5,689 bases of DNA from NCBI GenBank assembly GCA_030684755.1, contig JAUXXN010000689.1, forward strand, positions 1-5,689, given 5' to 3'. Positions 1-4,816 of the stretch are shown here, in pieces. A program made the position numbers and the translations under genes. Positions within the stretch are counted from its first letter, which is position 1, and every line of letters begins with the position of its first letter. The stretch is from Hydrogenophaga sp. GTDB lineage: Bacteria > Pseudomonadota > Gammaproteobacteria > Burkholderiales > Burkholderiaceae_C. Below the pieces are notes generated by a model. That model was given only the letters and a program-made list of their open reading frames with translations. It did not search any database and had not been told where the DNA came from.

Positions 1-1385
1 ATGCAGCCGCTTTGCGCCAGCAGTTCGGCCAGCTCGGGCGTGAAGGTTTTTTCAAACCGGATGTTGCCCCACCACGAGATGTTGAGCTGGCGCCGGATCA
101 GCTCTTCGGCCAGCGCTTTCAGTGCTTTGGGCGGCGCGGCCTCGTCCACGAAATGAAAGCCGGTCTGGCCGGTTTCTTCCACGATCTGCTGGATGCGGTC
201 GGCCAGCTTTGCTGCCGTGGCCGGTTCGTAACGGCCAATGTAGTCCAGGCTCACGTCGCAAAAGCTGCACTTTTTCCAGTAGCAGCCGTGCGCCACGGTG
301 AGCTTGTTCCAGCGCCCGTCGCTCCAGAGCCGGTGCATGGGGTTGAGCATGTCGAGCAGGCTCAGGTATTTGTCCAGTGGCAGGCCGTCCCAGGTGGGCG
401 TACCCACGTCTTCAAAGGGAATGTCAGGCTCGGTGAGGTTGATGTATTTCACCGCGCCGTTGTCCAGCACAAAGGTGCGCTGCAAGCGCTGGCGCCCGCG
501 CTGGCCTTGCAGGTGCTCGATCAGCGAGAGCAGCGGACGTTCGCCCGAATCCAGGGTCACGTAGTCCACGAAGTCAAACACGCGCGGGTCGCTCAACTCG
601 CGCAGTTCGGTGTTCACAAAACCGCCGCCCAGCGCCACGGTGGTGGCAGGGTGGTGGGCTTTGATCGTCTGGGCGATGCGAAAAGCCGCGTAGACCGAGC
701 CGGGGAAAGGCACCGAAAGCAGCACCAGTTGCGGCTTGTGCCGCGCGATGGCGGCCAGCGTGAGGTCGCGCAACAGGTCGTCCACCAGCGTGGGCGGCGC
801 GGCCAGTGCGTGGGCCAGCGGGTCAAACGTGGGCTGGCTGCTGGCCAGCGATTCGGCGTAGCGCACAAACTCAAAGCGCTCGTCCACCGCGTCGCGCAGC
901 ACGTCGGCCAGATCGTTCAGGTACAGCGTGCACAGGTGCCGCGCTTTGTCTTGCACGCCGAGCGCGCCAAAGGCCCAGGCCAGCGGGTCGCCGCTGCCGT
1001 CGTCTTCGTAGGCATCCAGTGCGGCAAAGCGAGGGCCTTCCGGCAGCAAGCCGCGCGCAGCGATGCGGTGGGCCAACGTGGAGTCGCGGCCTTGCAGGAA
1101 AGCCATGACCGGGCCAATGGTGTTGCGGTAGGCGGCGAACCCGTCCAGAAACGCGTGCACGCTGCCCGAGCGCTGTGCTTCAGTCTGCGCCAGCGCACGG
1201 CCGCGCACGGCTTCCAGCCCGGCGGGCGTGAACAGCTTGAGCACGAGCGCCAGCGCCAGGTCTTCCTGCACGGCGTCAAACCCGCGCGAGCGCAGAAAAC
1301 CCGTGAGGTAAGCGGTGGACGGGTAGGGCGTGTTGAGCTGCGTCATCGGTGGGATGAGGCTCAGTACGCGAAAATCAGTGGTCAT
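1..1385 (-). CDS. B12-binding-type radical SAM protein, 3' end cut by window edge
   Basis: The reading frame is open from ATG at 1385 to the left edge, giving 461 complete codons and no stop, so the C-terminal part is missing. The N-terminus (residues about 5-35, with PPMTQLNTPYPS and TAYLTGFLRSRGF) and a Rossmann-like stretch at about 216-300 (HKPQLVLLSVPFPGS, LGGGF at 252-256, VDYVTLDSGE ending at 282) match the layout of cobalamin-binding domains fused to radical SAM domains. I do not see the DXHXXG motif of base-off cobalamin binders. The radical SAM cysteines follow at C368, C373 and C376 (HGCYWKKCSFCD). The spacing is CX4CX2C, not the canonical CX3CX2C. The family holds a [4Fe-4S] cluster that cleaves S-adenosylmethionine; B12-dependent members often methylate or rearrange unactivated carbons. 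The substrate here is unknown. An in-frame stop at 1416-1418 limits the start; GTG at 1409 is the only alternative I noticed, and neither start has a strong Shine-Dalgarno. Sure of the superfamily, not of the function. Confidence 0.88.
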   Translation of the reverse strand, partial: MTTDFRVLSLIPPMTQLNTPYPSTAYLTGFLRSRGFDAVQEDLALALVLKLFTPAGLEAVRGRALAQTEAQRSGSVHAFLDGFAAYRNTIGPVMAFLQGRDSTLAHRIAARGLLPEGPRFAALDAYEDDGSGDPLAWAFGALGVQDKARHLCTLYLNDLADVLRDAVDERFEFVRYAESLASSQPTFDPLAHALAAPPTLVDDLLRDLTLAAIARHKPQLVLLSVPFPGSVYAAFRIAQTIKAHHPATTVALGGGFVNTELRELSDPRVFDFVDYVTLDSGERPLLSLIEHLQGQRGRQRLQRTFVLDNGAVKYINLTEPDIPFEDVGTPTWDGLPLDKYLSLLDMLNPMHRLWSDGRWNKLTVAHGCYWKKCSFCDVSLDYIGRYEPATAAKLADRIQQIVEETGQTGFHFVDEAAPPKALKALAEELIRRQLNISWWGNIRFEKTFTPELAELLAQSGC

Positions 1386-1471
1386 GCGGGCAGGGGTAAT
1401 GCGAAGCACGAAAGCTTAGCCGATTGCCCTGCCGCGCAACCGGCGGCGATGGGCAGCCTGGGCCAGCGAAA

Positions 1472-1499
1472 GGGCTTCGACAAGCGCAGCCTGAACGGG
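1472..1499. repeat. REP-like palindromic element (GGGCTTCGACAAGC type)
   Basis: The segment begins GGGCTTCGACAAGC and ends CAGCCTGAACGGG. GGGCT (1472-1476) can pair with AGCCT (1488-1492). The core strongly resembles a short dispersed intergenic palindrome, roughly GGGCTTCGACA(A/G)GCTCAGCCCGAACGG, that I know from many beta- and gamma-proteobacterial genomes; this copy has a few substitutions. Such elements are usually mobilised by single-strand REP-type transposases and can affect mRNA ends or supercoiling. Assignment is by recognition and was not searched. Confidence 0.5.
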
Positions 1500-1502
1500 A
1501 AA

Positions 1503-1538
1503 GTGGTTCACCCGACCTGCACAGCAAGGGCGAACCAC
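1503..1538 (-). repeat. Inverted repeat, 11-bp arms with 14-base loop
   Basis: The left arm GTGGTTCACCC (1503-1513) and right arm GGGCGAACCAC (1528-1538) are complementary except at one position. That position is an A-C mismatch in plus-strand RNA but a G-U wobble in minus-strand RNA, so the hairpin is better formed in transcripts running in the direction of sdaA and the radical SAM gene. On the minus strand the arm is followed only by TTTCCCG, not a real U-tract. It could be a weak or Rho-assisted terminator, an mRNA-stabilising 3' hairpin, or part of the repeat cluster. Confidence 0.5.
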
Positions 1539-1541
1539 ACG

Positions 1542-1644
1542 CCAGTCGGCGCGCGTGCCCCCGCAAGGATGCCGCGGATCGGGCTTCGCCCGGCCGCAGG
1601 CATCGCCCCTTGGGGGGTGACGCGCGCAGCGCGGCGCGGGGGGA
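1542..1644. repeat. Hairpin-forming intergenic repeat, copy 1 of 2
   Basis: This 103-base unit matches the segment 111 bases downstream with 7 mismatches, about 93% identity. Positions 1568-1604 fold into a long hairpin: GATGCC-GCGG pairs with CCGC-A-GGCATC around an inner CGGGC/GCCCG stem with a TTC loop. The unit continues with a run of C then G (CCCCTTGGGGGG) and a CGCG-rich segment that is also self-complementary. Its composition and shape resemble dispersed GC-rich palindromes common in Comamonadaceae intergenic DNA; that resemblance is from memory. Confidence 0.85.
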
Positions 1645-1652
1645 TCCAAGCT

Positions 1653-1755
1653 CCAGCCGGCGCGCGTGACCCAGCCAGGATGCCGCGGAACGGGCTTAGC
1701 CCGGCCGCAGGCATCGCCCCCTGGGGGGTGACGCGCGCAGCGCGGCGCGGGGGGA
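1653..1755. repeat. Hairpin-forming intergenic repeat, copy 2 of 2
   Basis: This is the second tandem copy, offset by exactly 111 bases from copy 1. Its long hairpin is at 1679-1715, with the same outer and inner stems and TTA in place of TTC in the inner loop. The arms themselves are unchanged and the differences fall in loops and flanks. The copy ends about 5 bases from the sdaA stop codon, so it forms the immediate 3' untranslated region of the operon transcript. It could protect the 3' end or take part in termination, but I see no U-tract. Confidence 0.85.
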
Positions 1756-1760
1756 GCCAT

Positions 1761-3149
1761 CTAACATTCAACGATGTTCACCGCCAGCCCGCCGCGCGAC
1801 GTTTCCTTGTATTTGGTCTTCATGTCGGCGCCGGTCTCGCGCATGGTCTTGATGACCTGGTCGAGGCTGACGAAGTGTGTGCCGTCGCCGCGCAGCGCCA
1901 TGCGCGCAGCGTTGATGGCTTTCACCGAGGCGATGGCGTTGCGTTCGATGCAGGGAATCTGCACCAGGCCGCCCACCGGGTCGCAGGTGAGGCCCAGGTG
2001 GTGTTCCATGCCGATCTCGGCCGCGTTCTCCACCTGCTCGGGCGTGCCGCCGAGCACGGCGCAGAGCGCGCCGGCCGCCATGGAGCAGGCCACGCCCACT
2101 TCGCCCTGGCAACCCACTTCGGCGCCGCTGATGCTGGCGTTTTCTTTGTAGAGGATGCCGATGGCCGCGGCGGTGAGCAGGAAATCGACCACGCCCTCGT
2201 CGTGTGCACCGGGCACGAAACGCCGGTAGTAGTGCAGCACCGCGGGCACGATACCGGCTGCGCCGTTGGTGGGCGCCGTGACCACCCGCCCCCCGGCGGC
2301 GTTTTCCTCATTGACGGCCAAGGCGTAGAGGTTCACCCAGTCGAGCACGGCCAGCGGGTCGGTCAGGGCTTTCTCGGGGTGGCTCGTGAGGTCGGTGTAA
2401 AGGCTGGGTGCGCGGCGCTTCACCTTGAAGGCGCCGGGCAGCAGGCCCTCGGCGGCGCAGCCGCGCCGCACGCAGGCCTGCATCACGTCCCAGATGCGCA
2501 GCAGGCCTTCACGCACCTCGCTGTCGCTGCGCCAGTGGTGCTCGTTAGCCCGCATCACACCGGCAATGGACAGACCGTGTTCCTGGCATCGTTGCAGCAG
2601 CTCGTCGCCACTGCGAAACGGAATGGGAAGCTCGGTGGCGTCAGGCGCAATGGCCTTTTGTTTGCTGCCGTCGGCCGCCACTTCTTCGCTGACTACAAAG
2701 CCGCCGCCCACCGAGTAGTAGGTGCGCTCGGCCAGCAGCGCACCGCTGGCATCCCAGGCACTCAGGCGCATGCCGTTGGCATGGAAGGGTAGGGGCTGGC
2801 GGAAGAAGGACAGGTCTTCGCGGTCGTTCCAGTCCACGGTGTGCACACCCAGCAGCTGTATCCGCTTGGTGTTGCGGATAGAGGCAATCGTGGCGTCCAC
2901 CGAGTCGACGGGCACGGTTTCGGGGTCGTGTCCGCACAGACCCAGCAGCACCGCCTTGTCGCTGCCGTGGCCTTTGCCGGTGGCGCCCAGCGAGCCGTGC
3001 AGGCCGCAGTGCACGCGCGCTACTTGCGGCAGCAGGTTGTTCGCCTGAAGACCGGCCACGAACATGCGGGCGGCCCGCATGGGCCCCACCGTGTGCGAGC
3101 TGCTGGGGCCGATGCCGATCTTGAACAGGTCGAATGCGGAAACGGCCAT
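1761..3149 (-). CDS. sdaA: L-serine ammonia-lyase, iron-sulfur dependent, single chain
   Basis: The enzyme deaminates L-serine to pyruvate and ammonia in the cytoplasm using a [4Fe-4S] cluster as Lewis acid. The 462-residue product is close to the E. coli SdaA length (about 454) and matches it throughout: SLFD-like N-terminus, [15 protein letters not shown] (10-24), [10 protein letters not shown] (57-66), YYSVGGGF (144-151), [17 protein letters not shown] (280-296), [21 protein letters not shown] (340-360), [13 protein letters not shown] (380-392), [22 protein letters not shown] (399-420) and ETSRGGLAV (449-457). Cluster ligands are predicted as C347, C389 and C400. The last residue is C462, equivalent to the C-terminal cysteine that caps the cluster in the Legionella enzyme. 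E. coli has TNGACG where this protein has TNGAAG. The N-terminal beta and C-terminal alpha domains are fused. A strong Shine-Dalgarno, AAAGGAG (3156-3162), sits 6 bases before the ATG. The gene follows the dadA-like gene by 87 bases and is probably co-transcribed under the glycine riboswitch. Confidence 0.97.
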   Translation of the reverse strand: MAVSAFDLFKIGIGPSSSHTVGPMRAARMFVAGLQANNLLPQVARVHCGLHGSLGATGKGHGSDKAVLLGLCGHDPETVPVDSVDATIASIRNTKRIQLLGVHTVDWNDREDLSFFRQPLPFHANGMRLSAWDASGALLAERTYYSVGGGFVVSEEVAADGSKQKAIAPDATELPIPFRSGDELLQRCQEHGLSIAGVMRANEHHWRSDSEVREGLLRIWDVMQACVRRGCAAEGLLPGAFKVKRRAPSLYTDLTSHPEKALTDPLAVLDWVNLYALAVNEENAAGGRVVTAPTNGAAGIVPAVLHYYRRFVPGAHDEGVVDFLLTAAAIGILYKENASISGAEVGCQGEVGVACSMAAGALCAVLGGTPEQVENAAEIGMEHHLGLTCDPVGGLVQIPCIERNAIASVKAINAARMALRGDGTHFVSLDQVIKTMRETGADMKTKYKETSRGGLAVNIVEC

Positions 3150-3151
3150 GC

Positions 3152-3220
3152 TCAGCTCCTTTGGCCGTCAGCCCGCCCGGGCCGGCAAGGGCATGCAAGG
3201 TGGGGATTTCGGGGGCTCAT
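3152..3220 (-). CDS. Possible 22-residue peptide between dadA and sdaA
   Basis: In the 87-base gap, an AGGAG (3226-3230) lies 5 bases before an ATG (3218-3220). The frame reads [20 protein letters not shown] followed by RS and a TGA at 3152-3154. The stop sits between the sdaA Shine-Dalgarno (3156-3162) and the sdaA start, so ribosomes finishing the peptide would be placed to start sdaA. No recognised family, signal peptide or membrane segment. It may be a coupling leader, a small protein, or chance: one good Shine-Dalgarno in a GC-rich gap is weak evidence. Confidence 0.3.
   Translation of the reverse strand: MSPRNPHLACPCRPGRADGQRS
3156..3162 (-). promoter_or_regulatory. Strong ribosome binding site of sdaA
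   Basis: AAAGGAG on the minus strand lies 6 bases upstream of the sdaA ATG. It fixes the start at 3149, which also aligns with the SdaA family N-terminus. Confidence 0.85.
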
Positions 3221-3236
3221 GGCGTCTCCTGTTGGG

Positions 3237-4490
3237 TCAGACAGCCGGTGCCGGCATGACCACGCGCACATTGCGCTGCTGCTGCTCCCACTGTGCCACA
3301 TGCCCGGCCAGCTGGTGCGCCGTGATAGCCGACAGCGTCCAGCCCAGGTGACCGTGGCCGGTGTTGTAAAACACGTTGGCGCGTCTGCCGGCGCCCACGC
3401 GCGGCAGCATGCTTGGCATCATGGGGCGCAGGCCGGCCCAGGGCTCCACGCGGCGGGTGCTCACGCCGGGGAAGCACTGGTTCACCCAGTCCACCAGCGG
3501 GCGGATGCGGTCGGCGCGGATGTCGAGGTTGAAGCCGTTGAACTCGGCTGTGCCGGCCACGCGGAAGCGGTCGGCGCCCAGGCGGCTCGTCACCAGCTTG
3601 GTCTCGTCGTCCAGCAGGCTCACCTGGGGCGCTGCCGCCTGGCTCTGTTCGTCGTTCAGCATCACGGTGATGGAGTAGCCCTTCACCGGGTAAACGTTGA
3701 GCCGGTCGCCCAGCTGCGCGCCCAGCGCCCGGCTGTGCACACCGGCGCACACCACCACCGCGTCACCGCTCACCACCTCGCCATTGGCCAGCGTCACCAG
3801 AGCGGTCTGGCCGTCGCTGTTCACACGCGTCACGCTCTGGCCGGTGCGCAGCTTCACGCCCATGCGTTCGCAGGCCAGGCTCAGGCCGTGGGTGAACTTG
3901 TGGATGTCACCGGTGCTGTCGCTCTCGGTGAAATAGCCGCCGTAATACTGTCCCTTGAGCGTGGGCTCGATGGTGCGCATTTCGTCGGGCGTGACGGCAC
4001 GGCGCGGCAGGCCGCCCTCGGCCAGCAACTCGGAGACCTTGCCTGCGTGGTCAAAGCCGGTCTTGTCGCGGTAGATGTGCAGGATGCCTTGCTGCTTCAG
4101 GTCGAAGTCGATGCCTTCCTGCGCTGCCCAGCCGAACAGGTGCTCGCGCGCTGCCACGGCCAGGCGGGCGGTGGCCACGGTGTTGTCGCGGTACTTCGGG
4201 ATGTTGGCCATGAACTCGACAAACCAGCTCAGCTTGTGCCAGCTGGGCTTGGGGTTCACCAGCAGCGGCGCGTCGGCCTTGAGCATCCACTTGATGCCCT
4301 TGATGAGCGTGGAGGGGTGTGTCCACACCTCGGCGTTGGAGGCGGACAGTTGCCCGCCGTTGGCGTGGCTGGTTTCCATGCCCGCGTAGCGGTGCTTCTC
4401 GATCAGGGTGACGCGGTGGCCTTGGCGTGCCAGGTTGTAGGCGCTGGTGACGCCGGTGATGCCGCCGCCGATGACGATGAGGTGTGCCAT
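3237..4490 (-). CDS. FAD-dependent D-amino-acid dehydrogenase (DadA family), glycine-riboswitch controlled
   Basis: DadA-family flavoproteins oxidise amino acids to 2-oxo acids plus ammonia and pass electrons to the respiratory quinone pool at the inner face of the membrane. The 417-residue product is slightly shorter than E. coli DadA (432). It starts with a dinucleotide-binding beta-alpha-beta fold, LIVIGGGITGV (4-14; GxGxxG at G8, G10, G13) with an acidic end at about E31. DadA-type motifs follow: ETSHANGGQLS (39-49), KGIKWMLKADAPL (64-76), STGDIHKFT (192-200), YPVKGYSIT (267-275), WAGLRPMMPSMLP (351-363) and NTGHGHLGWT (376-385). The ATG at 4490 puts the FAD motif at the usual distance from the N-terminus. 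The Shine-Dalgarno is weak (GAGA about 6 bases upstream), which suits control at translation. The upstream tandem glycine riboswitch and downstream sdaA suggest a role in glycine or serine catabolism. Substrate candidates are glycine, D-serine, D-alanine or sarcosine; the sequence does not decide. I withhold the symbol dadA because the alanine role is unproven. Confidence 0.9.
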   Translation of the reverse strand: MAHLIVIGGGITGVTSAYNLARQGHRVTLIEKHRYAGMETSHANGGQLSASNAEVWTHPSTLIKGIKWMLKADAPLLVNPKPSWHKLSWFVEFMANIPKYRDNTVATARLAVAAREHLFGWAAQEGIDFDLKQQGILHIYRDKTGFDHAGKVSELLAEGGLPRRAVTPDEMRTIEPTLKGQYYGGYFTESDSTGDIHKFTHGLSLACERMGVKLRTGQSVTRVNSDGQTALVTLANGEVVSGDAVVVCAGVHSRALGAQLGDRLNVYPVKGYSITVMLNDEQSQAAAPQVSLLDDETKLVTSRLGADRFRVAGTAEFNGFNLDIRADRIRPLVDWVNQCFPGVSTRRVEPWAGLRPMMPSMLPRVGAGRRANVFYNTGHGHLGWTLSAITAHQLAGHVAQWEQQQRNVRVVMPAPAV

Positions 4491-4523
4491 GTGAATCTCG
4501 CTTTCAGGTCGTCAAACATAGAT

Positions 4524-4559
4524 GGACATGGCTCGCACACCGTGTGCGGGCACATGACC
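4524..4559 (-). promoter_or_regulatory. Hairpin in leader between riboswitch and dadA-like gene
   Basis: On the minus strand the leader can fold with an outer stem GGTCATG/CATGTCC (one T-T mismatch) around a tight inner hairpin, CGCACA-CGG-TGTGCG (plus positions 4534-4548). It starts 2 bases after the aptamer 2 P1 helix and ends 33 bases before the start codon. There is no U-tract after it, so it does not look like an intrinsic terminator. It may be the expression platform, acting on ribosome access, or a spacer structure. The fold is by eye. Confidence 0.45.
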
Positions 4560-4561
4560 CC

Positions 4562-4654
4562 CTCTGTTTGGAACCTGAGAGATTCACCACCCCGCTGGGG
4601 GAATGGCTTGCTCCTGCGGTGGGCCGGGAGACGAATCCTGGCCGCTCTTCAGAG
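4562..4654 (-). ncRNA. Glycine riboswitch, second aptamer
   Basis: On the minus strand a P1 helix forms from CTCTG (4650-4654) and CAGAG (4562-4566). Between them are the glycine aptamer hallmarks: GAAGAGC after P1, a CACCGCAGGAGCAAGCC segment, and GGTGAATCTCTCAGGTTCC near the 3' side. The GGTGAATCTCTCAGG string followed by a P1 ending in CAGAGGGG is typical of the downstream aptamer of tandem glycine riboswitches. It is separated from aptamer 1 by a 12-base linker. The dadA-like start codon lies 71 bases beyond its end. Confidence 0.92.
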
Positions 4655-4666
4655 TTGTGAAGCGTG

Positions 4667-4753
4667 TTGATCGGTCCTTTTGCCTGAGAGTTTCCGGGGC
4701 GGTTGCTCCTTCGGCGCCAGCGCCCTTTACAGGGGCCGGTCTCTCCCGATCAA
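4667..4753 (-). ncRNA. Glycine riboswitch, first aptamer
   Basis: On the minus strand the P1 helix is a perfect 8-bp pairing of TTGATCGG (4746-4753) with CCGATCAA (4667-4674). Inside are GGGAGAGACCGGC, GCGCCGAAGGAGCAACCGCC and GGAAACTCTCAGGCAAAAGG, close to textbook glycine aptamer consensus. With aptamer 2 it forms the classic tandem arrangement that senses glycine in the nascent mRNA and, in most known cases, turns on genes for glycine breakdown. It lies at the very 5' end of the predicted transcript for the dadA-like gene and sdaA. Confidence 0.95.
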
Positions 4754-4761
4754 TGCGTGAT

Positions 4762-4790
4762 AGTTTAAAGGCTGGGCCTCATCGTATCAA
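4762..4790 (-). promoter_or_regulatory. Sigma70-like promoter of the riboswitch operon
   Basis: On the minus strand TTGATA (4785-4790, 5 of 6 to the -35 consensus) is separated by exactly 17 bases from TAAACT (4762-4767, 4 of 6 to the -10 consensus). The predicted transcription start falls near 4754-4757, just ahead of the first aptamer P1 helix at 4753. This placement supports both the promoter and the riboswitch call. Confidence 0.65.
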
Positions 4791-4816
4791 GTGAAGCGCA
4801 TGGCGCTGAAGGGTCT

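Larger units (their letters stand above)
1386..1760. other. Gene-free intergenic region filled with palindromic repeats
   Basis: This 375-base gap lies between the sdaA stop codon and the radical SAM gene start. I see no credible coding sequence: the short frames that cross it are translations of GC-rich palindromes. It holds, from left to right, a REP-like hairpin (1472-1499), an inverted repeat (1503-1538) and two tandem copies of a hairpin-forming element (1542-1755). The minus-strand bases just before the radical SAM gene should contain its promoter. The best I can find is a weak TAAGCT near 1414-1419 preceded by TTGCGC at a 15-base spacing, which is too poor to annotate. No hairpin here is followed by a proper T-run on the minus strand. 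Confidence 0.7.

Noticed and set aside
1717..1728. CCCCCTGGGGGG palindrome as an intrinsic terminator of the sdaA operon
   Set aside because: The arms have almost no loop and no U-tract follows on the minus strand; it is a conserved part of the repeat unit.
1416..1771. Short minus-strand frames of 87-114 codons in the sdaA downstream region
   Set aside because: They translate the tandem palindromic repeat, giving internally repeated Pro/Arg/Ala-rich peptides, and lack good ribosome binding sites.
12..2792. A 926-codon open frame on the plus strand
   Set aside because: It runs antisense to the radical SAM gene and sdaA and across the repeats. Its composition (His/Arg/Gln/Val/Ala-rich, no family motifs) is typical of a GC-rich antisense shadow.
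3171..3186. GC-rich palindrome in the gap between dadA and sdaA as a terminator
   Set aside because: It is short, has no U-tract and lies just before a strong sdaA ribosome binding site, so read-through is more likely.
2841..4670. A 609-codon open frame on the plus strand
   Set aside because: It is antisense to sdaA, the dadA-like gene and the riboswitch, all of which have strong homology evidence on the minus strand. Its protein has no recognisable motif.
4603..4794. A 63-codon plus-strand frame between the dadA-like and Bug genes
   Set aside because: It overlaps both riboswitch aptamers and the promoter on the opposite strand; the RNA signals are much stronger than any coding signal.
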